Origin: Streptomyces globisporus
GTDB taxonomy: Bacteria; Actinomycetota; Actinomycetes; Streptomycetales; Streptomycetaceae
Length of the DNA: 34,653 bases
Direction: 5' to 3'
Assembly: GCF_003501885.1 (NCBI RefSeq)
Contig: NZ_QWFA01000051.1
Coordinates: 1 to 34,653 of the forward strand
Position 1 is the stretch's first letter; every line of letters starts with the position of its first letter. Shown here in pieces: positions 1 to 6,525 of this stretch. The notes under the pieces are model-generated. The model made no database searches. It had not been told where the DNA came from and saw only the letters and a program-made list of their open reading frames with translations. A program made the translations under genes and the position numbers.

Positions 1-619
1 GCTCGGGGGCCTCGGTGGTGGGGCTCGGGGGCGGGTCGGCCGAATCCTCGGCCCCGCCCTTGTCGTCCGGCCCGTCGAAGAGGTCCTTGAGGGCGTCGCC
101 GAGGCCGAGCGGGTCGAGGGGGTTCTTCGACTTGGTGGGCGTCGGGGTCGCGGAGGGCTCCTCGGCGGGCTTCTCACCGGCGGACGAAGCCGACTTGTCC
201 GGGTCCGGCTTCGCGTCGTCGGCCGCCGGGTCCTTGTCCGGGTCGGACGCCGAACCGCTCGCCGAGGGCTTCGGGGACGCGGAGTCCTCCTTGCCGGAGG
301 CGTCGTCCTTCTCGGTGTCCGAGGGGGACGGGGTCGGCTTCGGCGACTCGCTCTCGCTGGGCTCGTCGGACCGGGTGACGCACGGTCCCGGCGCGAAGGG
401 GATGTCGCCGTTGTCGTCGGCCAGGGCGAGCTTGGGGGTGAGTCCCATGCCCACGAAGACCGCCGTAGGCATCGCCGCGAGCGCCAGTGCCTTCTTGCCG
501 CTGGGGAGGTGGAGCTTGGTCAGCAGCGACTTCCTGGGGGCCGCGTGGCGGGGGCCCCTGCGCTCGGGGAGCCCGGCGCCGAGGCGGGCGTCCGCCCGCT
601 GTCCGTCGTCACCCCGCAC
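1..619 (-). CDS. Secreted or anchored Pro/Ser/Asp-rich protein, 3' end outside window
   Basis: About 206 codons are visible and the frame runs off the left edge without a stop. I chose the GTG at 617-619: a strong GGGAGG lies 4 nt upstream, and the start overlaps the end of the DUF6114 gene by 11 bp, suggesting translational coupling. Roughly the first 45 residues are basic, with RKSLL and GKKALALAAMP, followed by a hydrophobic stretch ending LALADDN, so an export signal or single anchor is likely. After that the protein is low complexity: repeated Ser-Glu, Pro-Ser, Asp-Lys-Asp and Pro-Thr-Pro segments, then a short more ordered patch (LGLGDALKDLFDG). I do not recognise a catalytic domain. 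Low-complexity linkers of this kind usually carry a domain across the cell wall, but whatever follows lies outside the window. Its place as third gene after DUF6230 and DUF6114 suggests one shared envelope function (inference). Confidence 0.7.
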   Translation of the reverse strand, partial: MRGDDGQRADARLGAGLPERRGPRHAAPRKSLLTKLHLPSGKKALALAAMPTAVFVGMGLTPKLALADDNGDIPFAPGPCVTRSDEPSESESPKPTPSPSDTEKDDASGKEDSASPKPSASGSASDPDKDPAADDAKPDPDKSASSAGEKPAEEPSATPTPTKSKNPLDPLGLGDALKDLFDGPDDKGGAEDSADPPPSPTTEAPE

Positions 620-1154
620 GATGCCTCCCGCCGTCGGCTTCGGCCGGCGCGTCGAACCCGGCGCCCTGCTGCTGCGGCACGCCCGCGACCTGAAGCTTTT
701 CCTCGGACCGCTCCTCGTCCGGGTGCTCGGCGAGCGGGGCCTCTTCGGCGTCCTCCGGCCTGCCCGGGGCCCAGGAAATCGACAGGGCTCCGCCCACGAG
801 GGCGAGGACGAACCCGATGACGAAGCCGCCGATGTTGGCGACGGGTATGGAGATCAGCGCGAGCAGGATGGCCGCGACACCGGCGAAGACCCGGACGATG
901 CTGTGGTACCACATCGTCAGTCCCAGCGTGATCAGCAGAACCCCGATGATCAGGGATCCGGCGCCGGCCGTGGTGGACATCGCCAGCGTCATGTTGCCGA
1001 GCTTCAAGCTGGCGTACGGGAAGTAGGCGATGGGAACCCCACCGGCCATGGTGAACAGTCCGGCCCAGAACGGACGGTGACCCCGCCAGGCGCGGAAGCG
1101 TCGCCGAAGGACGCGGATGTAGTGCTCGTTCTGCCCTGTGGACTCGGGGCTCAT
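609..1154 (-). CDS. DUF6114 family integral membrane protein
   Basis: 181 residues. The ATG at 1152-1154 has GGGAGC 8 nt upstream. The N-terminus is basic and cytoplasmic-looking (residues 12-25, rich in Arg). About four hydrophobic helices follow between residues 28 and 128: one around FWAGLFTMAGGVPIAYF, one around TAGAGSLIIGVLLITLGL, one around VFAGVAAILLALISIPV and one around GFVIGFVLALVGGALSI. The C-terminal 50 residues are charged and soluble (Glu/Asp-rich, then QQQGAG). This matches the small DUF6114 family of actinobacterial membrane proteins, whose function is unknown. It sits 96 nt after the DUF6230 gene and overlaps the next gene, so the three are probably co-transcribed. Nothing indicates transport or catalysis; scaffolding or anchoring of its secreted neighbours is the simplest guess. 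Confidence 0.85.
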   Translation of the reverse strand: MSPESTGQNEHYIRVLRRRFRAWRGHRPFWAGLFTMAGGVPIAYFPYASLKLGNMTLAMSTTAGAGSLIIGVLLITLGLTMWYHSIVRVFAGVAAILLALISIPVANIGGFVIGFVLALVGGALSISWAPGRPEDAEEAPLAEHPDEERSEEKLQVAGVPQQQGAGFDAPAEADGGRHRAG

Positions 1155-1203
1155 GGAAAACAGCTCCCTGGAACCGGTACTGCCGTGAGAAGGGGAGGGT
1201 GGG

Positions 1204-1236
1204 CGGCCGGAAAGCCCTGAGGGGCGTTTCCGGCCG
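1204..1236 (-). terminator. Stem-loop between the DUF6230 and DUF6114 genes
   Basis: CGGCCGGAAA (1204-1213) pairs perfectly with TTTCCGGCCG (1227-1236); inside it GCCC pairs with GGGC around a small loop with one bulge. No T run follows on the minus strand. It lies within an apparent operon, so partial termination or an mRNA processing/stability element that lowers expression of the downstream genes relative to DUF6230 is more likely than a full stop. Confidence 0.5.
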
Positions 1237-1250
1237 CCTTGGCCGGAGTG

Positions 1251-1904
1251 CTAGTAGCACTCCTTGACGCCCGTGTGCAGCCTCAGCTTCAGGTCGCTGA
1301 GCTTGAAGGTGCCGGCGGTGGTCGCCCACGCCGTCTGCTTCACGTCGGTCAGAACGGCCCGGTCGGCCCGCTGCGCGAATCCGGCCTCGTTGGCCTGGGT
1401 GCCAGGCTGGATGCCTATCCCGTTCGGCCTGTCCTTCTTCTTGAGCGCACCGGCCGCGACACCGATGTCGATGTTCTCGAACTCGGCGTTGGCGTCCAGT
1501 TGTGCGACGTCCAGGTAGAGGTTGGTGGCCTCGACCGGACGGTCCGGGTTGGTACCGGCCCTCAGCTCAAGGCTGATGCTCTTGCCGATGAAGGGGACCT
1601 TCGGCGTGACCACCGACTGGCACATGTTGGTAATGGTGGCGCGGCTGAAGCCCGACACCGCGACCGCGTGTGCCGCTTCCTTGCCGTTGAGGTCCTTGCC
1701 GACCGCGACGCTGCCGTACTGGACGAAGTCATGGCCGTCCAGCTTGTCGGTCCGGACCTTGAAGCTCTGCCCTGACACACTGAACGAGGCCGCCAGCGCA
1801 CCCTGGGCCAGGCCTATGCCCACCGCGGCCGTCGCGGCGACGCTCGGCACCATGACCAGAGCGAACCGCTTCCATCTCGTCCCACCGCGAACCTGGGAAC
1901 CCAT
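1251..1904 (-). CDS. DUF6230 family exported protein (often labelled cholesterol esterase)
   Basis: 217 residues, using the ATG at 1902-1904 with AAGGAGC just upstream; longer in-frame versions add only Arg/Gly-rich sequence without a matching ribosome site. A short basic N-terminus (RGGTRWKRF) precedes a hydrophobic segment at about residues 12-35 ending GALAASF, an export signal or anchor. The rest looks like a soluble beta-rich domain, with SFKVRTDKL, DGHDFVQYGSVAV, the CQSVVTP cysteine and a C-terminal KECY; the two cysteines could form a disulfide. Databases frequently call this family cholesterol esterase, but I see no GxSxG lipase motif, so I would not accept that label. It is the first gene of a minus-strand set with DUF6114 and a low-complexity secreted protein. 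It has an unusually long upstream region carrying two similar palindromes. Confidence 0.85.
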   Translation of the reverse strand: MGSQVRGGTRWKRFALVMVPSVAATAAVGIGLAQGALAASFSVSGQSFKVRTDKLDGHDFVQYGSVAVGKDLNGKEAAHAVAVSGFSRATITNMCQSVVTPKVPFIGKSISLELRAGTNPDRPVEATNLYLDVAQLDANAEFENIDIGVAAGALKKKDRPNGIGIQPGTQANEAGFAQRADRAVLTDVKQTAWATTAGTFKLSDLKLRLHTGVKECY

Positions 1905-2256
1905 ACTTGCTCCTTCTTCTCGGACGTACATCTCCGGCCGGGCATCGTGCCCGTCCTGGGATGGGAGAAGTGCTACGTCCTCGGGAAGGAGAGCGCCCGT
2001 ATCGGAGACGTGTCCCGCATCCGATCCACCGGCGTTCACCCCCGAGCGACAACCACTGGCCGCGCTGTCCGCACGGCCGGTCGGACAGGCCCCGCCCGTG
2101 AGCGGGAACCCCCCTGTCCACGGTCGGCGCCTCTGCCGCCGACCCACCCGGTGGGGACCCAACAGACCCTCGGACACCGGCTGGAGACCGGGCTGAAGGT
2201 ATGGGACCGAGCGTGGCCGATCGTGGTGCATTCACGGCCCTGACACAAGGGGGATC

Positions 2257-2272
2257 GTTACTCGCTAGTAAC
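2257..2272. promoter_or_regulatory. Palindrome GTTACT-N4-AGTAAC, operator candidate
   Basis: Perfect 6-bp arms around CGCT. It shares its half-site with the palindrome at 2388-2400, and both are upstream of the DUF6230 gene and distant from any other start. The form is typical of a TetR-type or similar dimeric repressor site; the regulator is unknown. Confidence 0.5.
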
Positions 2273-2387
2273 GGCCCGATAACCAGAGGACGACAGGGCG
2301 GCATCGAGCGGCGACGCAGGGTGGCACGAAAGGGACATCGGAATGGCGGGAAACTTCCCGGAAGCAGGACAGAACGACCCGCATGAC

Positions 2388-2400
2388 TTACTGCGAGTAA
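2388..2400. promoter_or_regulatory. Palindrome TTACT-N3-AGTAA, operator candidate
   Basis: Perfect 5-bp arms around GCG. It lies 12 to 13 nt downstream, in the minus-strand sense, of a perfect TTGACA hexamer (plus 2413-2418). A protein bound here would cover the region where a -10 element is expected. It repeats the half-site of the 2257-2272 palindrome at a distance of about 130 bp. Confidence 0.5.
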
Positions 2401-2469
2401 CAGTTTGCATCTTTGTCAAGATTTGGTAAAGCGAAGGCTTACGGGGCCCGTATTCGGTGTCGGAACGGC

Positions 2470-2504
2470 AAAACGGCCGCGCTGCCCGGTGGGCAGTGCG
2501 GCCG
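2470..2504 (-). terminator. Intrinsic terminator after the thioredoxin gene
   Basis: A 14-bp stem (2474-2487 with 2491-2504, one G-T pair) closes on a GGT loop, and the minus strand continues GTTTT. It is 52 nt beyond the stop of the thioredoxin gene. Confidence 0.8.
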
Positions 2505-2555
2505 CCTTGTCACATCGGCACAATCGGGCGCGTCCGGAGCGGACGGCGGGCCGGA

Positions 2556-3527
2556 TCAGAACAGGACGCGGGCCAGCGCGGTGCGCGCGGCGGTGACCCT
2601 GGGGTCCTCCGGACCGATCACCTCGAACAGCTCCAGCAGCCGCAGCCGCGCGGTGTTCCGGTCGTCTCCGGCCGTACGGCGGACCGCCTCGACGAGCCGG
2701 CCGAAGGCGTCCTCGACATGACCGCCGACCAGGTCGAGATCGGCGGCGGCGATCTGGGCGTTCACATCGCCCGGGTTGTCCGCCGCCTCCTTGCGGACCG
2801 CCTGCGGGTCCATGCTCTGGACGCGGCCGAGCAGCTCCGCCTGGGCGAGGCCGAGCTTGGCCTCCGGGTTGCCCGGGTCGTCCACGAGGACGTTCTTGTA
2901 CGCCTGGACCGCGCCGGGGAAGTCATTGGCGTCGAGCGCGGACGCGGCGGCCTCCAGCAGCGCGTCGTACGGACCGGCCGGCACCTCGGCCGGGGCCGCG
3001 CCCGGCGCCCCGGCGTCCGGGTCGACGGCGATCCCGGTGAGGCCGAAGCGCTCCTCGCCGACCTGGATCAGCTGGTCCAGCGTCTCGCGGATCTGGGCCT
3101 CGGGGGCGGCGCCCTGGAAGAGCGGGAGGGCCTGGCCGGCGACGACGGCGAAGACGGCCGGAATGCCCTGGATGCCGAACTGCTGCATCAGCATCTGGTT
3201 GGCGTCGACATCGACCTTGGCCAGCAGGAAGCGGCCGTTGTACTCGACGGCCAGGCGCTCCAGCAGGGGCCCCAGCTGCTTGCACGGCTCGCACCACTCG
3301 GCCCAGAAGTCGATGACGACGGGGACCTCGGCGGAGCGCTGGAGGACATCGCGCTCGAAACCGGCTTCATCGACGTCGATCACCAGGGCGGCGGGCGACA
3401 CGGCGCCGGCGCCCCCGGTGCGGGCGGCCTCCGCGCGGGCCTGCTCCGCCTTGGCCTTGGCCTCTCCGGCCGCCTTGACCGCGGCGAGGTCGACAACGCC
3501 GCTCATGGACATGTTCCTAGGCTGCAT
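2556..3527 (-). CDS. Thioredoxin-TPR co-chaperone, YbbN/CnoX-like
   Basis: 323 residues. The ATG at 3525-3527 has GGGGGAGG 8 nt upstream; internal ATGs at codons 6 and 8 are alternatives. Residues 1-45 form an Ala/Glu/Lys-rich extension. A thioredoxin fold covers about 45-155 with VVIDFWAEWCEPCKQLGP, giving CxxC at Cys79 and Cys82, followed by the cis-Pro loop GIQGIPAVFAV. The C-terminal half (about 180-320) is helical with TPR-like pairs (ALDANDFPGAVQAYKNVL, NPEAKLGLAQAELLG). This is the architecture of E. coli YbbN/CnoX, a co-chaperone and mixed-disulfide holdase, and a family found across actinobacteria. The redox pair reads WCEPC rather than the classical WCGPC, which should change the redox potential. 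It is cytoplasmic, with no signal peptide. It is probably monocistronic, ending at the 2470-2504 terminator, and divergent from a TetR gene. Confidence 0.9.
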   Translation of the reverse strand: MQPRNMSMSGVVDLAAVKAAGEAKAKAEQARAEAARTGGAGAVSPAALVIDVDEAGFERDVLQRSAEVPVVIDFWAEWCEPCKQLGPLLERLAVEYNGRFLLAKVDVDANQMLMQQFGIQGIPAVFAVVAGQALPLFQGAAPEAQIRETLDQLIQVGEERFGLTGIAVDPDAGAPGAAPAEVPAGPYDALLEAAASALDANDFPGAVQAYKNVLVDDPGNPEAKLGLAQAELLGRVQSMDPQAVRKEAADNPGDVNAQIAAADLDLVGGHVEDAFGRLVEAVRRTAGDDRNTARLRLLELFEVIGPEDPRVTAARTALARVLF

Positions 3528-3810
3528 ACGTACATCCTCCCCCGAGACCGCGCCGCTGCGAAAAGCGAGCGCGAGAACCGGCCCGGCCCGGGGCCCCCAC
3601 TGGCATGCGAGGGCGGACGGACCGGAACGGCTGCGGGCCCCTGAAAGACCCTGACGGACCTGGAAAGACCCTGGTGGTGGACCTGCCGGATCCCCATCCG
3701 GGCCGGTCCGTGCGGCTCCGGGTCCCCACCCGGCGCCTGGGGCCTCTGGAGGCCCCGGTGGCTGTCGCTCGTGCGTTCCGTGGCGTCCGGGGCAGCCCTG
3801 GCCGCCTTCC

Positions 3811-3833
3811 TTACGCTACGACCCGTAGCGTAA
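3811..3833. promoter_or_regulatory. Perfect 10-bp-arm palindrome, operator candidate
   Basis: TTACGCTACG (3811-3820) and CGTAGCGTAA (3824-3833) are exact reverse complements around ACC. Each arm contains a TANNNT hexamer (TACGCT, TAGCGT) that could act as a -10. A protein bound here could therefore control either divergent gene. The neighbouring TetR regulator is the natural candidate ligand. Confidence 0.65.
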
Positions 3834-3906
3834 CTGCCGATCAGCCCGCCGGAACAGGTGATCCCGGTGATCTGTCTCACGGGCACCGGGGCACAACCGT
3901 TCTCCC

Positions 3907-3918
3907 TACCGACCGGTA
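3907..3918 (+). promoter_or_regulatory. TACCG-AC-CGGTA palindrome over the tetR -10 region
   Basis: Perfect 5-bp arms. The right arm overlaps a TATGGT hexamer (3917-3922) that ends 9 nt before the tetR ATG, so the transcript would be nearly leaderless and the site well placed for autorepression. Confidence 0.45.
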
Positions 3919-3931
3919 TGGTCGCCGCATC

Positions 3932-4558
3932 ATGAGCGACACCGACCCCAAAGCCACCCGAACAGGACGGCCGCGCAGCACCGCGGCCGACGCCGCGATC
4001 CTTGAGGCGACGCGGGCGTCCCTGGTCGATCTCGGCTGGTCGAAGCTGACCATGAGCGATGTGGCGACCCGGGCCGGGGTCGCCAAGACGACGCTCTACC
4101 GGCGCTGGGCGGGCAAGAACGAGCTGGTCGTGGACGCGGTCGCGGTCCTCTTCGACGAGCTGGAGCTGCCCGACCTGGGCAGCCTGGCCGCCGATGTGCA
4201 GGGCGTCGTGCTCCAGTTCGCCGCGCTGCTGGAACGGCCGGAGGCCCGTACCGCGCTGATGGCGGTGGTCGCCGAGTCCACCCGCGACGACTCGCTGCGC
4301 CACCGGATCCGCTCGGCCATCGTGGACCGGCAGAAGCGGCTGGTGCTGCTGGGCCGGGAGCGCGCCCAGGCCCGCGGGGAGCTGCGGTACGAGGACGACG
4401 CCTCGGCCGCGGCCCGCAATGCGGACCTGATCTTCGACGTGATCGCCGGAGCGGTGGTGCACCGGACCCTGGTGAGCGCGGAGCCGGTGGACGCCGAGTG
4501 GGCGAGCGGCTTCACCTCGCTGCTGCTGCTGGGGCTGGCGGGCGCCCAGGCAGGGTGA
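3932..4558 (+). CDS. TetR/AcrR family transcriptional regulator
   Basis: 208 residues. I chose the ATG at 3932 because the typical TetR N-terminus begins a few residues later (RTGRPRSTAADAAILEATRASL). The upstream in-frame extension to 3605 is Arg/Pro-rich and crosses the palindromes. The DNA-binding domain covers about residues 12-60, with helix-turn-helix TMSDVATRAGVAKTTLYRRWAGKNELV. The remaining 145 residues form the helical ligand/dimerisation domain, with no obvious membrane segment. Likely targets are the two palindromes just upstream, hence its own gene and perhaps the divergent thioredoxin gene; this is inference from position. The ligand cannot be predicted. It is convergent with icmA, sharing the 4694-4720 hairpin. 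Confidence 0.9.
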   Translation: MSDTDPKATRTGRPRSTAADAAILEATRASLVDLGWSKLTMSDVATRAGVAKTTLYRRWAGKNELVVDAVAVLFDELELPDLGSLAADVQGVVLQFAALLERPEARTALMAVVAESTRDDSLRHRIRSAIVDRQKRLVLLGRERAQARGELRYEDDASAAARNADLIFDVIAGAVVHRTLVSAEPVDAEWASGFTSLLLLGLAGAQAG

Positions 4559-4693
4559 GAAGGCCCGCCCGCGGCCCGGACCGGCGGCGCCCGTCGCCGT
4601 CGCGCAGCCCGCCGTTCTCCACGGCGATCGGTCGCGGGGGCACCCCGGACGCGCTGTACTGCCGTCGCCTGCCCGGCTGAGCGGGCCGATACG

Positions 4694-4720
4694 CGGCCGG
4701 GGCGGACGCCGCCCCGGCCG
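4694..4720. terminator. Bidirectional hairpin terminator, tetR / icmA
   Basis: A perfect 12-bp GC stem (4694-4705 with 4709-4720) around a 3-nt loop, 9 nt from the icmA stop and about 135 nt from the tetR stop. There is no T run, as is common for streptomycete terminators. Confidence 0.7.
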
Positions 4721-4728
4721 TGCCGTCC

Positions 4729-6429
4729 TCAGAAGCCCGGCGGCTCCGTGTAGACGCCCCACTCGTCGCGCAGTACGCCGCAGATCTCGCCGAGGGTGGC
4801 CTCGGCCCGTACGGCGTCGAGCATCGGCGCGATCATGTTCGAGCCGTCGCGGGCGGCGGCGAGCATCGCGTCCAGCGCGGCGGTCACCTTGGCGTCGTCG
4901 CGGGCGGCCTTGCGGTCGGCGAGCTGGCTGACCTGGTCGCGCTCGACCTCGTGGCTGACCCGGAGGATCTCCAGGTCGCCGGTGACCGAGCCGTGGTGGA
5001 CGTTGACGCCGACGACCCGCTTGTCGCCCTTCTCCAGGGCGCGCTGGTACTGGAACGCGGACTCGGCGATCTCGCCGGTGAACCAGCCGTCCTCGATGCC
5101 GCGCAGGATGCCGGAGGTCATCGGCCCGATGGGGTGCTGCCCGTCGGGGTGGGCCCGGGTGCCGCGCTCCTTGATCTGGTCGAAGATCTTCTCGGCCTCG
5201 GCCTCGATCCGGTCGGTGAGCTGCTCCACGTACCAGGAGCCGCCGAGCGGGTCGGCCACGTTGGCGACGCCGGTCTCCTCCATCAGCACCTGCTGGGTGC
5301 GCAGGGCGATCTCGGCGGCCTGCTCGGAGGGGAGCGCGAGGGTCTCGTCGAGGGCGTTGGTGTGGAGCGAGTTCGTGCCGCCGAGGACCGCGGAGAGCGC
5401 CTCCACGGCGGTGCGGACGACGTTGTTGTACGGCTGCTGCGCGGTGAGGGAGACCCCGGCGGTCTGGGTGTGGAAGCGGAGCCACTGCGCCTTGTCGGTC
5501 CTGGCTCCGTACGTCTCCTTCATCCAGCGGGCCCAGATGCGGCGGGCCGCGCGGAACTTGGCGATCTCCTCGAAGAAGTCGAGGTGGGCGTCGAAGAAGA
5601 AGGAGAGACCGGGGGCGAAGGTGTCGACGTCGAGACCCCGCGAGAGGCCCAGCTCCACGTAGCCGAAGCCGTCGGCCAGCGTGTACGCCAGCTCCTGCGC
5701 GGCCGTGGCTCCGGCCTCGCGGATGTGGTAGCCGGAGACGGAGAGCGGCTTGTAGGCGGGGATGGAGGCGGCGCAGTGCTCCATCAGGTCGCCGATGAGG
5801 CGCAGGTGGGGCTCGGGCTGGAAGAGCCACTCCTTCTGCGCGATGTACTCCTTGAAGATGTCGGTCTGGAGCGTGCCGTTGAGCACGCCCGGATCGACGC
5901 CCTGGCGCTCGGCGGCGACCAGGTACATGCAGAAGACGGGGACGGCCGGGCCGCTGATCGTCATGGAGGTGGTGACGTCGCCGAGGGGGATGTCACCGAA
6001 GAGGATCTCCATGTCGGCGGCGGAGTCGATGGCGACCCCGCAGTGGCCGACCTCGCCGAGCGAGCGCGGGTCGTCGGAGTCGCGGCCCATCAGCGTCGGC
6101 ATGTCGAAGGCGACGCTGAGGCCGCCACCGCCCGCCGCGAGGATCATCTTGTAGCGCTCGTTGGTCTGCTGGGCGTTGCCGAAGCCGGCGAACTGGCGGA
6201 TCGTCCACGTACGGCCCCGGTAGCCGGTGGGGTGCAGTCCGCGGGTGAAGGGGTACTCCCCCGGCCAGCCGATCCGCTCGAATCCCTCGTACGTGTCACC
6301 GGGGCGGGGCCCGTACGCGGGCTCGACCGGGTCCCCGGAGAGCGTGGTGAAGTCCGCGTCACGCTTGCGGGCCTTGTCGTAACGGGCCTGCCAGCGGAGG
6401 CGGCCTTCCTCGATCGCGTCAGCGTCCAT
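4729..6429 (-). CDS. icmA: Isobutyryl-CoA mutase large (catalytic) subunit
   Basis: 566 residues, the length reported for IcmA. It catalyses the coenzyme B12-dependent interconversion of isobutyryl-CoA and n-butyryl-CoA, linking valine breakdown to butyryl units for polyketide and fatty acid synthesis. The TIM-barrel substrate domain fills the protein, and the B12-binding small subunit (IcmB) is separate and not in this window. Two residues separate this enzyme from methylmalonyl-CoA mutase: Phe80 in TIRQFAGF, where methylmalonyl-CoA mutase has Tyr, and Gln198 in KEYIAQKEW, where it has Arg. Both are the ICM choice here. The mutase hallmarks GGTNSLHTN and DPLGGSWYVE are present. The ATG at 6427-6429 is preceded 7 nt upstream by a TAAATT -10 hexamer, so translation is probably leaderless. 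It follows the MFS, MarR and DUF3817 genes on the same strand but has its own promoter, covered by a palindrome. Confidence 0.95.
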   Translation of the reverse strand: MDADAIEEGRLRWQARYDKARKRDADFTTLSGDPVEPAYGPRPGDTYEGFERIGWPGEYPFTRGLHPTGYRGRTWTIRQFAGFGNAQQTNERYKMILAAGGGGLSVAFDMPTLMGRDSDDPRSLGEVGHCGVAIDSAADMEILFGDIPLGDVTTSMTISGPAVPVFCMYLVAAERQGVDPGVLNGTLQTDIFKEYIAQKEWLFQPEPHLRLIGDLMEHCAASIPAYKPLSVSGYHIREAGATAAQELAYTLADGFGYVELGLSRGLDVDTFAPGLSFFFDAHLDFFEEIAKFRAARRIWARWMKETYGARTDKAQWLRFHTQTAGVSLTAQQPYNNVVRTAVEALSAVLGGTNSLHTNALDETLALPSEQAAEIALRTQQVLMEETGVANVADPLGGSWYVEQLTDRIEAEAEKIFDQIKERGTRAHPDGQHPIGPMTSGILRGIEDGWFTGEIAESAFQYQRALEKGDKRVVGVNVHHGSVTGDLEILRVSHEVERDQVSQLADRKAARDDAKVTAALDAMLAAARDGSNMIAPMLDAVRAEATLGEICGVLRDEWGVYTEPPGF

Positions 6430-6436
6430 ACCCTCG

Positions 6437-6466
6437 AATTTACTAGGACGTCCTAGTAAATGTCGA
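6437..6466 (-). promoter_or_regulatory. icmA promoter, leaderless
   Basis: On the minus strand TCGACA (plus 6461-6466) and TAAATT (plus 6437-6442) are separated by exactly 18 nt. Seven nt then lead to the icmA ATG, so the transcript should start at or next to the start codon. The spacer is entirely occupied by the 6438-6461 palindrome. Confidence 0.7.
6438..6461. promoter_or_regulatory. 24-bp perfect palindrome, icmA operator candidate
   Basis: ATTTACTAGGAC (6438-6449) is followed directly by its exact reverse complement GTCCTAGTAAAT (6450-6461). It runs from the last base of the -35 to most of the -10 of the icmA promoter, so a bound dimer would block RNA polymerase. The MarR regulator at 6918-7427 is the closest candidate ligand (inference). 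Confidence 0.75.
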
Positions 6467-6525
6467 TGGCAAACCGCCCGGCGCTTTGTGCGCGGGGCGG
6501 TTCGCGGGGTGCCGGAGGCGCCGGG

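Larger units (their letters stand above)
1905..2469. other. Long non-coding region upstream of the DUF6230 gene
   Basis: No convincing gene is present on either strand; the open frames here have no ribosome site and low-complexity Arg/Pro composition. Composition changes noticeably: 2230-2460 is AT-richer than its surroundings and includes two TTACT/AGTAA palindromes. On the minus strand a perfect TTGACA hexamer (plus 2413-2418) lies just upstream of the 2388-2400 palindrome, without a clear -10 at the normal distance. If that is the promoter, the DUF6230 mRNA has a leader of nearly 500 nt. A hairpin GGGCA-CGA-TGCCC near 1950 is the only other structure I noticed. Confidence 0.5.
3528..3931. 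other. Divergent intergenic region, thioredoxin / TetR
   Basis: 404 nt without a supportable gene. It carries two palindromes (3811-3833 and 3907-3918) and an 11-bp direct repeat GAAAGACCCTG at 3643-3653 and 3663-3673, exactly 20 bp (two helical turns) apart. Confidence 0.5.

Noticed and set aside
1251-1904. Cholesterol esterase annotation for the DUF6230 gene
   Set aside because: No GxSxG or other serine-hydrolase motif is visible; the label appears to be a propagated database name.
1251-2231. 326-residue version of the DUF6230 protein
   Set aside because: The added 109 residues are Arg/Gly/Pro-rich, and a good ribosome site exists at the shorter ATG (1904).
4498-4680. Small plus-strand frame after tetR
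   Set aside because: Overlaps tetR in another frame and consists of Arg/Gly/Pro-rich sequence without a ribosome site.
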